Shown piece by piece: positions 1 to 6,873 of a DNA stretch of 28,971 bases. The translations under genes and the position numbers were made by a program. Position 1 is the stretch's first letter. Each line of letters begins with the position of its first letter. The notes under the pieces were generated by a model. That model saw nothing but the letters and a program-made list of their open reading frames with translations. It searched no databases and had not been told where the DNA came from. The stretch covers positions 1 to 28,971 of the forward strand of contig CALCYT010000008.1 of NCBI GenBank assembly GCA_937906455.1, read 5' to 3'. The DNA comes from an uncultured Bacteroidales bacterium. GTDB lineage: Bacteria; Bacteroidota; Bacteroidia; Bacteroidales; F082.

Positions 1-1225
1 CCCACTGGTGCTCGGCAAATCGCCAAGTGCGCGTAGAAGCCTGGTATTGCAGGTTACCTTTTGAAAACATCACTTTTTTATTGGCACCCACTGAAAACAC
101 ACCATTAACACCCGTTTGCGCCGTGGCATTATTGGTGTTTGTCGGCTTGGTCGGCACCGGCTGCTGAGCCACGCTCGTCTTGGTCATAGTCACCGAGAGG
201 GCCTCTTTCTTGCCGTCTTTCACCGTCACTGTCTGCTGCAGGTTCTGGTAGCCCTCCTTCGAGAAATACACGGTGTAGGTGCCTGCCTCAAAGTCGTCAA
301 GCGTCTTAGGGGTCTGTCCGTACTGCCTGCCGTTTATCGTTATCACCGCACCCGTAGGATTCGACGTGAGTTCAAGGCTGCCCATTGGCACACGCACAGC
401 GGTGAGCACCACATCGGCGAGCTGGTTGTTCTCATCTTCGCCGGCTTTCACGTTCACCACCTTCACATAGTTCTCGTAGCCCGTTTTCTTAAGCTCGACA
501 CGGTGCTGGCCAAACACTATCTTCTCGTACAGATACGGCGTGGTGCCTGCCTTCTTGCCGTCGATATACACCTCCGCCCCGCTCGGCTCGCTCTTGATGT
601 TTATGTAGCCGAAGTTAGGCTCAAGCTCGATATTCAGCGTTTTTTCCTCGCGTTTATCAAAATAAGCCACACCTTCTTTAGGCCAATAGTCGGCACACTG
701 CACCTTGTAGCGGTGCTCCGCTCCTATCGACACGGCCTTGCTGGCATAACCCGTGCCAACCTTTTGGTTGTCAATGTATATATCCGCGTTTGTCGGCACC
801 GTCCTTATCACCATTGTCGCCGTCTCCATGCCGAGAGTGAGCTCATAGGCTCGTTTCGCCTTCAGTTTAGGAACATTATACTCGAAGTCGCCAAGATATT
901 TTATGGTTATCGTCCCCATGCAGTTCGACGACACATAAATCCAAAGCTCGCCGTCCTTATGTTCAGAGTATATCACCTCGATACCCGATTTGGGGATGAC
1001 AGTGAAGTCGAGCAGTGTCTTCTCAGGGAATCCCGAGGCTTTAATCTTGATACGCGCGGCCTTGTTGCCGTCGAAGTCGCTGTCGCGCCCCGCCTTCTGC
1101 TTCAGCTCCACCAAATCAACTATCTCGTTGGGCACCTCATGCCAATTTATCAGTTTCAACGGCGACTGCGCCATTGCCGAGAAACCCATTAACATCAATG
1201 AAACAAGTAGTAAAAACTTTCTCAT
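1..1225 (-). CDS. Exported PEGA-repeat protein, C-terminus cut by the window edge
   Basis: I translated 408 codons from the ATG at 1225 with no stop before the left edge. Residues 1-20 form a signal peptide ending SAMAQ. Residues about 21-130 are of unknown fold. Three PEGA-type repeats follow at about 135-202, 205-275 and 280-348, each with the pattern P-x-x-A-x-[IV]-x-[IV]-[DN]-G/N (PTNADIYIDN, PSGAEVYIDG, PTGAVITING). A Thr/Gln/Pro/Asn-rich linker (350-372) leads into a partial C-terminal domain beginning NGVFSVGANKKVMFSKGNLQ, a module I recall at the end of many Bacteroidales PEGA proteins. PEGA repeats are surface or periplasmic beta modules, often in cell-wall-associated proteins; the exact role here is unknown. 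The gene starts 45 bp after the stop of the 615-aa gene and has its own -7 promoter box at 1248-1255. Confidence 0.88.
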   Translation of the reverse strand, partial: MRKFLLLVSLMLMGFSAMAQSPLKLINWHEVPNEIVDLVELKQKAGRDSDFDGNKAARIKIKASGFPEKTLLDFTVIPKSGIEVIYSEHKDGELWIYVSSNCMGTITIKYLGDFEYNVPKLKAKRAYELTLGMETATMVIRTVPTNADIYIDNQKVGTGYASKAVSIGAEHRYKVQCADYWPKEGVAYFDKREEKTLNIELEPNFGYINIKSEPSGAEVYIDGKKAGTTPYLYEKIVFGQHRVELKKTGYENYVKVVNVKAGEDENNQLADVVLTAVRVPMGSLELTSNPTGAVITINGRQYGQTPKTLDDFEAGTYTVYFSKEGYQNLQQTVTVKDGKKEALSVTMTKTSVAQQPVPTKPTNTNNATAQTGVNGVFSVGANKKVMFSKGNLQYQASTRTWRFAEHQW

Positions 1226-1247
1226 AAAACCACAAAATTTCGTCTTG

Positions 1248-1255
1248 CAAATATA
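1248..1255 (-). promoter_or_regulatory. Bacteroidota-type -7 box for the PEGA gene
   Basis: The minus strand reads TATATTTG, matching TAnnTTTG, 22 nt upstream of the ATG at 1225. No clear TTTG lies at the expected -33 position, so the assignment rests on the -7 box alone. Confidence 0.5.
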
Positions 1256-1270
1256 TAAATTTTATTTGAA

Positions 1271-3118
1271 CTATCTGAAAACAAATGATGAATTATCAAT
1301 CAGTTCATCCACCGGTGTCTCGTTTGGCTGCCATGTTCTGACTTCGATGACAGGCAGTTTCCCTCTGAGGTCAACCATGAGGAAAAGATAGCCGACATCT
1401 GTATAGCTGCTTGAGAAATATTCCTGCCGCAGTTGCACGCCTATGACGTTTTGTTTGCCGTTAACGGTGTTGAAGCTGGTGTTGGTAAAACTAAGGTTCA
1501 CAAACTCGTTGTTGTCGAACACGTTGTTGAGCCTTGTCATATATTGGCTTTTCGAGAGGGTGTCGTATTTCACCTTCACCTCCTCTTTCATAAGCACATT
1601 GTCGGTTTTCTTGGTGTTTTTAAGCACCGAGCCCACCACGATGAGGGCACTCTCTGAATATATCTGCTCAAGATATTCACGGCGTTGCAGCGCGTAGGCC
1701 GTCTGGTAGTCTTCAATGAAATTTATCAGTGTGAGGCGTGCGTTTTCCGACCACATTTCCTTGCCGAGGATCTGGCTTTCGGTTATATCGGTAAGCCGGA
1801 AGGCTATCGATTTCACCTTATTAGTCTTTTTGTCGAACCGGAATGCTATGTTGCGCATGAAACTGGTATTACGGGCAAAATCGAACTGCATTGGGATGGA
1901 GCGGCAAATCACCTCATCGCCGAAGTCGATGAACTTGTATGACGTTTTGCCTACTATGCTCACCTTGCCGTAAGCGAGAAGCCGTCGCATCATATCCATG
2001 CCTTCGGATGTGAAATAAGGCTCGATGTCGGCTGCCTTGGCACCGCCTTTTTTAGTGAGTGTTTTCTCTATCTCGGCCATCACTTTGGCAATTTCGGCAT
2101 GAGACGACGACAGAGCGTCGAGAAACTGCTCCGAGCGTTCAACGGATGCGTTGGCGGTGTTGTAGCCGGTTTTGAACTCGTCAAGCGACTTCATTTTCTT
2201 GGCTTTGCCGATATTCACATACCGCACGGCATCGGCAAACACTATCTGTTCGTCGAGTTTGTCCATCACCCTGTAAACATCCGCGTCGAACGACTTGGCG
2301 ATGTTTTTGTTTTCAAGCTCAATCTGTATCTTCACATTGTCCATGTCGGGATGCACCATTTTTATGTAGCTCAAGCCGTTCTCCGTGGTGCCTTTGGCGT
2401 AGCCGTTGCCGTTTGTATATTGGAAATCGAGTCCGTCAACCCTGTCGCTGCCGTTGGTTATGAAAAGTATAAACTGGTCGTCGTCTGTCTTCTCCTGTCG
2501 TTTAGGTTGAATCACTATATTATGAAGCAGGTCCTCGGTCTGTTTGTGCAGCCAATGATATGTCGGCACGCTGTTCACCCCGTCGTACTTGAATTTCAAG
2601 CCTGCGCCGTTCGGATGCGAGTGGCACAGCATCATTGCCCAATAATAGTACCGCAAGGCTATTCCGTAACGCATCTGTTCTTCGGCCGACAGTCCGTCTG
2701 ATATGTAACGGTTTATTTTTTCCTCTCTTCTGCTGCAAATTTTGGCGAAGTCGGCTTTTGAGATATAACGGAACACGCTGGCTTTCTGCGGCTCGTCGTT
2801 CAAGATAAGCTCATCGGAAGCCATTTTTATCTCGTCATTGAATGTCACCATCGAGCGAGTGCGTTGCACTGCTTCGTCCTCATCGGAATCAATGAAAAAC
2901 AGTCCCTGCATTGAGTTGTCGGACGATATATTCTCAAGAAGAGCGTTAATCGCCACCTCGTCAGCCTTGCTCTGGTTTTTGCAATTGTCGCTTTCACCCC
3001 AGTAATAATCGGGATTGTTTTTGTATTTTGCGGCTTCTTTCCTGTTTTTGCCGTAATGTTGCGAGAAAGCCGACGTCGTCACAAACAATACCGGCAATAA
3101 AAACAATAATTTTTTCAT
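1271..3118 (-). CDS. Exported 615-aa protein of unknown function with LPP20-like N-terminal segment
   Basis: A signal peptide (residues 1-19, ending TSAFSQ) marks this as exported. After it comes SKADEVAINALLENISS, an Ala-rich helix like the one that opens LPP20-type domains, then a helical region (about 115-180) rich in Tyr, Arg and Trp with the segment QMRYGIALRYYYWAMMLCHS, and a long Lys/Glu-rich middle. The last third (about 365-600) looks like beta-rich domains related to NTF2-type folds, but that is only an impression. I do not recognise a named family. The start is the ATG at 3118; a promoter with both boxes sits at 3137-3167. The neighbouring PEGA gene downstream has its own promoter box, so the two may or may not be co-transcribed. 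The resemblance of the N-terminal helix to the A1 and A2 proteins at 13184-17152 suggests a related envelope function, by inference only. Confidence 0.85.
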   Translation of the reverse strand: MKKLLFLLPVLFVTTSAFSQHYGKNRKEAAKYKNNPDYYWGESDNCKNQSKADEVAINALLENISSDNSMQGLFFIDSDEDEAVQRTRSMVTFNDEIKMASDELILNDEPQKASVFRYISKADFAKICSRREEKINRYISDGLSAEEQMRYGIALRYYYWAMMLCHSHPNGAGLKFKYDGVNSVPTYHWLHKQTEDLLHNIVIQPKRQEKTDDDQFILFITNGSDRVDGLDFQYTNGNGYAKGTTENGLSYIKMVHPDMDNVKIQIELENKNIAKSFDADVYRVMDKLDEQIVFADAVRYVNIGKAKKMKSLDEFKTGYNTANASVERSEQFLDALSSSHAEIAKVMAEIEKTLTKKGGAKAADIEPYFTSEGMDMMRRLLAYGKVSIVGKTSYKFIDFGDEVICRSIPMQFDFARNTSFMRNIAFRFDKKTNKVKSIAFRLTDITESQILGKEMWSENARLTLINFIEDYQTAYALQRREYLEQIYSESALIVVGSVLKNTKKTDNVLMKEEVKVKYDTLSKSQYMTRLNNVFDNNEFVNLSFTNTSFNTVNGKQNVIGVQLRQEYFSSSYTDVGYLFLMVDLRGKLPVIEVRTWQPNETPVDELIDNSSFVFR

Positions 3119-3136
3119 AAGCGATTTTTAAAACCG

Positions 3137-3167
3137 CAAAATTACGATTTATTTATTACGATGGCAA
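3137..3167 (-). promoter_or_regulatory. Full Bacteroidota-type promoter (TTG, 20 bp, TAATTTTG)
   Basis: On the minus strand TTG (3167-3165) is followed after exactly 20 bp by TAATTTTG (3144-3137). The start codon of the 615-aa gene lies 18 nt downstream. Confidence 0.7.
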
Positions 3168-3186
3168 GAAAAAATTATAATTTAAT

Positions 3187-3213
3187 AAGGGCGTTAAGGG
3201 CGTTAAGGGCATT
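3187..3213. repeat. Tandem 9-bp array, AAGGGCGTT x3
   Basis: Units are AAGGGCGTT, AAGGGCGTT and AAGGGCATT. They lie between the promoter of the 615-aa gene and the tRNA genes. The unit is nearly the same as the 9-bp unit that is repeated inside the TIGR02757 coding region at 25191-25262. Confidence 0.9.
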
Positions 3214-3243
3214 AATGGTGTACAAAAAAGACCCCAAACCAAC

Positions 3244-3271
3244 GTCTAAAGTCTAAAGACTAAAGTCTAAA
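3244..3271. repeat. Tandem 7-bp array, GTCTAAA x4
   Basis: Units are GTCTAAA, GTCTAAA, GACTAAA and GTCTAAA. The array lies directly downstream of the tRNA-Ser(CGA) gene. Read on the minus strand it is followed by a short complementary pair (AGAC/GTCT) and six T, so it may take part in ending the tRNA transcript; that is weak. Confidence 0.9.
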
Positions 3272-3274
3272 AAG

Positions 3275-3360
3275 CGGAGAGAAAGGGATTCGAACCCTTG
3301 GAACGCAGTGCGTTCAACGGTTTTCGAGACCGCCCCGATCGACCACTCCGGCATCTCTCC
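3275..3360 (-). tRNA. tRNA-Ser (anticodon CGA)
   Basis: The minus strand folds as an 86-nt class II tRNA. The acceptor stem is GGAGAGA paired with TCTCTCC with G as discriminator base. The anticodon arm GCGGT-CTCGAAA-ACCGT gives anticodon CGA (reads UCG). A long variable arm built from GAACGCACTGCGTTC, and a T arm with GGTTCGAATCC, confirm a serine-type tRNA. The 3' CCA is not encoded. It lies downstream of tRNA-Ser(TGA) on the same strand, separated from it by a terminator-like hairpin. No strong promoter box is visible in the 49-bp gap; AGGTTTTG just upstream is a degenerate -7 box at best. Confidence 0.95.
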
Positions 3361-3375
3361 CAAAACCTTTTTACA

Positions 3376-3404
3376 AATAAAAAGCAACCCCCTTGAGTTG
3401 CCTT
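3376..3404 (-). terminator. Rho-independent terminator between the two tRNA-Ser genes
   Basis: On the minus strand AAGGCAAC (3404-3397) pairs with GTTGCTTT (3388-3381) across an 8-nt loop, one pair being G-U. It is followed by a T-rich stretch (TTTTTATTT overlapping the stem end). It would end the transcript of tRNA-Ser(TGA) and limit read-through into tRNA-Ser(CGA). Confidence 0.6.
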
Positions 3405-3409
3405 CTCAG

Positions 3410-3494
3410 CGGAGACAGAGGGATTCGAACCCCCGATACATTTCTGTATAACGGTTTTCAAGACCGCCGCGATCGACCGCTCTGCCATATCTCC
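3410..3494 (-). tRNA. tRNA-Ser (anticodon TGA)
   Basis: The minus strand folds as an 85-nt class II tRNA. The acceptor stem is GGAGATA with TGTCTCC (one wobble pair), with G as discriminator base. The anticodon arm GCGGT-CTTGAAA-ACCGT gives anticodon TGA. The long variable arm is ATACAGAAATGTAT and the T arm carries GGTTCGAATCC. CCA is not encoded. A -7 box ends only about 4 nt before the mature 5' end. Its anticodon arm and D arm are almost the same as those of the CGA isoacceptor, so the pair probably arose by duplication. Confidence 0.95.
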
Positions 3495-3498
3495 GCTG

Positions 3499-3506
3499 CA
3501 AAAATA
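3499..3506 (-). promoter_or_regulatory. -7 box for tRNA-Ser(TGA)
   Basis: The minus strand reads TATTTTTG ending 4 nt before the mature tRNA 5' end at 3494. Transcription would therefore start at or within a few bases of the mature end. No convincing -33 box is present. Confidence 0.5.
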
Positions 3507-3568
3507 CAAAAGTTTTCAATGTGACGAACTTTTTTTAAAAAATTTTTATTTTTTTGCCATATTTTCAC

Positions 3569-3576
3569 TATTTTTG
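3569..3576 (+). promoter_or_regulatory. -7 box for the TPR/HTH regulator
   Basis: TATTTTTG overlaps the TTG at 3574 that could be read as an upstream start codon. This supports the ATG at 3586 as the true start, with a very short leader. Confidence 0.5.
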
Positions 3577-3585
3577 TTCCCGATT

Positions 3586-5088
3586 ATGAAGATGTTTTAT
3601 AGACATATTGTTTTTATCTCATTGTTAATCACGACGTTATGTTTTTCGTCATGTGAAAGAAAATCCATTCCGTCTGAGATTTTGGATTTCAAAAACAGCT
3701 ATGAAAACTCCGACGAGTATATTCAAAATATAGCAAAATTGGCGGACAGCTGTTCTAAAAATTACGCCAAAGACGCGGTTTTTCTTGAAAAAAAGTCGCA
3801 GATTTTCTTTCAAAAAGGCAGAAATGAGCATAAAAACGCCGATTATCTCAATTCGGCGAAATCGTTCATCGAATCGTTCAACTGCCAAAAAAGCCTTATT
3901 TCACTGAAGAAAGAGACCGACAACGATGATTTTCATTATCTCGGACAAATTCTCGAGAACCTCGGCGACGTATATTCCGAGGTCAACAGCCTGAAGCCGG
4001 CATCTTATTTCTATGACGACGCCCTCAGACAATTTGAAAACGCTAACCGCCAGCAAGAGGTTATCGACATACTCCTGAAAATCGGCGACATTTATCAGCT
4101 GAATCACATTTCGAATATAGCGCTCCTCAACTACGAAATTGCCGAGAACAGAAAAAATCTCACCGAGGAGCAGTACAACATCATTCAGATTAAAAAAGGC
4201 ATCGCATTATACGATATTTTCGACATGGAATCGGCCGATTCCATATATGGAAGAATATCAACAAAATCCTTGCAATCGTCTGAATATCATTATTTTACGG
4301 CATGCCATTTTTATTATCAAAATCTTTATGGCGAAGCACTTCCTCATCTCTTGAGATGTTTTGACGAAGGCGACCCGAAAATGAAACTCAACGCGGCGGA
4401 AATGCTTGCCAGCGTTTACTTTTCGGTTAACGAACACGAAAAAGAGCTTTACTATGCACAATATCAGGCCAAAGCACAGTCAGCAGAGGCACGCCTTACA
4501 CCTGTGAAGATGGAGCTTGACACCGTGTATGAGCAATTTGTCACTGACAACAGTCCCGCAGCAAACGACAAATCAAAGAGTATCAGTGGTTTGGTGTGGA
4601 TATTGATTGTAATCACCTTATTAATCGTAATAGGTGTGTTAGTGAAGAGAAGTAAAACGGTGGTTGAAGCGGCGAAGGAGGAACCCAAGCGTTCCTTTGA
4701 CGAAAGCTATGAAATGTTTGTCGGCTCCAAAATCTACAAGGAAATCAAGGCATCGCTTGAGGGCAAGGAGATATTCACAAAAACTGTCGGCGACTACCCT
4801 CGGCTCGCGCTCACAAGAAACAAGATTGTCGCTCTCACAACCGCATTCAACAAATCGTTTCCTAACTTAATTAATTCATTATCAAAATATTATCCCGATT
4901 TAACACAAGCTGATTTCAGATTTATAATACTGAGCTTCATGGGGTTCTCCGACATCGAAATAGCCGTCTTGCTCAAACAGACGTACAGTGCCGCCAACAA
5001 ACGCGGCAACCGTATAGGCAACATTTTCAACACACAGCTTGAGTTAAATCATTTCATCCCCGGTTTTTTAAGAAGTTTCAAATATTAA
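3586..5088 (+). CDS. Membrane-tethered TPR sensor with C-terminal LuxR-like helix-turn-helix
   Basis: The 500-aa protein (from ATG 3586) begins with an export signal ending CFSSC, possibly a lipobox with Cys23. Residues about 30-300 are helical and TPR-like, for example LGQILENLGDVYSEVNSLKP followed by ASYFYDDAL. A single membrane segment lies at about 334-354 (LVWILIVITLLIVIGVLV) and ends in KRSK, so the C-terminus should be cytoplasmic. Residues about 415-475 hold YPDLTQADFRFIILSFMGFS and DIEIAVLLKQT, the pattern of the divergent LuxR-type DNA-binding domain found at the end of many Bacteroidota TPR regulators. The layout indicates a one-component signal transducer with a periplasmic sensor and a cytoplasmic DNA-binding domain; ligand and targets are unknown. 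The GWxTD gene downstream has its own strong promoter and is a possible target by position only. Confidence 0.85.
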   Translation: MKMFYRHIVFISLLITTLCFSSCERKSIPSEILDFKNSYENSDEYIQNIAKLADSCSKNYAKDAVFLEKKSQIFFQKGRNEHKNADYLNSAKSFIESFNCQKSLISLKKETDNDDFHYLGQILENLGDVYSEVNSLKPASYFYDDALRQFENANRQQEVIDILLKIGDIYQLNHISNIALLNYEIAENRKNLTEEQYNIIQIKKGIALYDIFDMESADSIYGRISTKSLQSSEYHYFTACHFYYQNLYGEALPHLLRCFDEGDPKMKLNAAEMLASVYFSVNEHEKELYYAQYQAKAQSAEARLTPVKMELDTVYEQFVTDNSPAANDKSKSISGLVWILIVITLLIVIGVLVKRSKTVVEAAKEEPKRSFDESYEMFVGSKIYKEIKASLEGKEIFTKTVGDYPRLALTRNKIVALTTAFNKSFPNLINSLSKYYPDLTQADFRFIILSFMGFSDIEIAVLLKQTYSAANKRGNRIGNIFNTQLELNHFIPGFLRSFKY

Positions 5089-5172
5089 AATCAGGGTAGT
5101 GTAAACTCATATTATTCAATAAGTTACACGATTTTCTTCCATATTTTTCCATAAAAAACACAGTCAAAACAC

Positions 5173-5203
5173 TTGACAAAATATTGGTATGATTGTAATT
5201 TTG
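5173..5203 (+). promoter_or_regulatory. Full Bacteroidota-type promoter (TTG, 20 bp, TAATTTTG)
   Basis: TTG at 5173-5175 (within TTGACA) is followed after 20 bp by TAATTTTG at 5196-5203. The start of the GWxTD gene is 16-25 nt further on. Confidence 0.7.
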
Positions 5204-5228
5204 CAATCGAAACAAATTTATGTGCATA

Positions 5229-6713
5229 ATGAAAAAAATCGTTTTAATCAGCTTGATGGCAATGCTCGGCTCAGTGGTATGCGCCCAGCAGCAGAAAACA
5301 TTAAACTCCTATATTTCATACGCGACATTCGATATGCCCGGTGACGAGTCAAAACCATACGTTGAGACATATATAACCTACGACAAGAGCAGCCTTGCAT
5401 ATATTAAGGACGCGCAAGGACAGTACAGCGCGACCATCAATGTGACAGTGCTTTTCAAACAAGGAGAGTCGATAAAGAATTTCGGCAAATACTCATTGAC
5501 AAGCCCGTCAGAGGCTGACACAGCCAACATCAACGGATTTTTCATGGACGTGCAACGCTATTTGCTCGACAACGGGAATTACACTTTAGAGGTGGTTCTT
5601 GAAGACGAAAACAACAAGAAAGACACGCCTTTTATTGTTGAAGATCAGTTGGTTGTGGACATCCCGCAAAAATTCTGCTTCTCAAGTATCCTCGGCTTGG
5701 AGAGCTATTGGAAAGCCAAAAAAGAAAGTGCCACCTCGAAGAACGGATACGACATAATACCAATGATATTGCCGTATTATCCTGAGAACATGAACAAGCT
5801 CACATTCTACGCCGAGATATACCACGCGAAAGAACAGCTCGGAGACGGCCAAAAATACCTGCTCAACACATATATTTGTGAGTTTGAGAGCAACACTGTG
5901 CTGACCAACTTCTATGTCACTAAGAGAATGAACGCCAAGGACATAGATGTCATAATAAACAGCATGGACATCACAAATCTGCCTTCCGGCAACTATTATC
6001 TCATTCTTGAGGCGCGTGACAGAAACAATGAGATTATAGGCTTGAACCGTTATTTCTTCCAAAGGAGCAACCCATATTATCAGATAGACAGCTCTATTCT
6101 CGCAGCTGTCAACACCGACGCGGTATTCAGCGGAAAAATCAGCGACACTGACACTATTCGCGAATATATCAAGACATTGTCGCCTATTTCGACATACGTA
6201 GAGAAAGACTATGCGGAAGAACTTGTAAAAACTGATGATCTTAAGACCATGCAGCAGTTTTTCTACACTTTCTGGTCGAGCCGGAACAAAACAAACCCGC
6301 AACAAGCTTGGTTGGACTATTATTCACAAGTGCAGAGAGTCAACAGCTCATTCAGCACCATCAGCTCCAAGGGCTACGAGACCGACAGAGGCATTGTCTT
6401 CTTGAAATACGGTGCCCCCGACAGGATTGTGCAAAGCTATTTTGAACCGGGTGCCTATCCTTATGAGATTTGGCATTACTACACCCTTGGTTCTCAACGT
6501 AATAAGAAGTTCGTGTTCATGACAACCGATATTGTCACAAACGATTTCAGGCTCATACACTCCGACGCGTTTGGCGAAATAAACAACTTCAGATGGACAA
6601 CTGAGATTTACAAGAGGACATACGGTTTGTACAACGACTACGGTGTTGATGACGCGGCAAATCCGAACTCATACGGCGACAAAGCCAAGGACTACTACGA
6701 CATGCCAAGATAA
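5229..6713 (+). CDS. GWxTD domain-containing exported protein
   Basis: The 494-aa protein starts with a signal peptide (MKKIVLISLMAMLGSVVCAQ). Residues about 20-290 look beta-rich and contain repeated sandwich-like strands. Residues about 342-437 match the GWxTD module: FWSSRN, KGYETDRGIVFLKYGAPDRI and YPYEIWHYYTLG, with the hallmark T-D-R-G, Y-G-x-P-D and W-x-Y residues. GWxTD proteins are a Bacteroidota-linked family of unknown biochemical function. An in-frame ATG at 5220 would add MCI; I prefer 5229 because it gives a standard signal peptide start. The gene is monocistronic, with its own promoter and a strong hairpin after it at 6761-6795. Confidence 0.88.
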   Translation: MKKIVLISLMAMLGSVVCAQQQKTLNSYISYATFDMPGDESKPYVETYITYDKSSLAYIKDAQGQYSATINVTVLFKQGESIKNFGKYSLTSPSEADTANINGFFMDVQRYLLDNGNYTLEVVLEDENNKKDTPFIVEDQLVVDIPQKFCFSSILGLESYWKAKKESATSKNGYDIIPMILPYYPENMNKLTFYAEIYHAKEQLGDGQKYLLNTYICEFESNTVLTNFYVTKRMNAKDIDVIINSMDITNLPSGNYYLILEARDRNNEIIGLNRYFFQRSNPYYQIDSSILAAVNTDAVFSGKISDTDTIREYIKTLSPISTYVEKDYAEELVKTDDLKTMQQFFYTFWSSRNKTNPQQAWLDYYSQVQRVNSSFSTISSKGYETDRGIVFLKYGAPDRIVQSYFEPGAYPYEIWHYYTLGSQRNKKFVFMTTDIVTNDFRLIHSDAFGEINNFRWTTEIYKRTYGLYNDYGVDDAANPNSYGDKAKDYYDMPR

Positions 6714-6760
6714 CAAAGAGTAATTTTCAAACATACCACATACCACACATACTTTGTTTC

Positions 6761-6795
6761 GATAATGGGGCTTGACGGTTGTCAAGTCCCTTATC
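6761..6795. terminator. Long hairpin after the GWxTD gene, no clear U tract
   Basis: GATAATGGGGCTTGAC (6761-6776) pairs with GTCAAGTCCCTTATC (6781-6795) around the loop GGTT. That is 15 pairs with one bulged T and one G-U pair. The following bases (ATTTATG) are only weakly T-rich. It most likely ends or protects the GWxTD transcript, but an RNA-binding or regulatory role is possible. Confidence 0.55.
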
Positions 6796-6860
6796 ATTTA
6801 TGTAAATATGAATTAGCAATCAAAATAATAAAAAAAACGAGACACATGTGATTTTTTTTG

Positions 6861-6868
6861 TAATTTTG
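6861..6868 (+). promoter_or_regulatory. -7 box directly before the glycosyltransferase start
   Basis: TAATTTTG ends 5 nt before the ATG at 6874. If used, the mRNA is leaderless or nearly so. No TTTG is seen about 20 bp upstream. Confidence 0.55.
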
Positions 6869-6873
6869 CGGTA

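Noticed and set aside
116..1192. A 358-codon plus-strand open frame
   Set aside because: It is antisense to the PEGA gene, His/Leu/Arg-rich and without family motifs; the minus strand has a signal peptide and PEGA repeats.
2099..2701. A 200-codon plus-strand open frame opposite the 615-aa gene
   Set aside because: No motif or promoter; the opposite frame has a signal peptide and a full promoter.
3267..3509. An 80-codon minus-strand open frame over the two tRNA genes
   Set aside because: It is read through both tRNAs and their spacer; the DNA is fully explained by the tRNA folds.
3574..3585. TTG start four codons upstream for the TPR/HTH regulator
   Set aside because: It overlaps a -7 promoter box and TTG starts are rare; the ATG at 3586 gives a cleaner signal peptide.
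5099..5129. GTGTAA/TTACAC inverted repeat after the TPR/HTH regulator gene
   Set aside because: Only 6 bp with a 19-nt loop and no T-run; too weak to call a terminator or operator.
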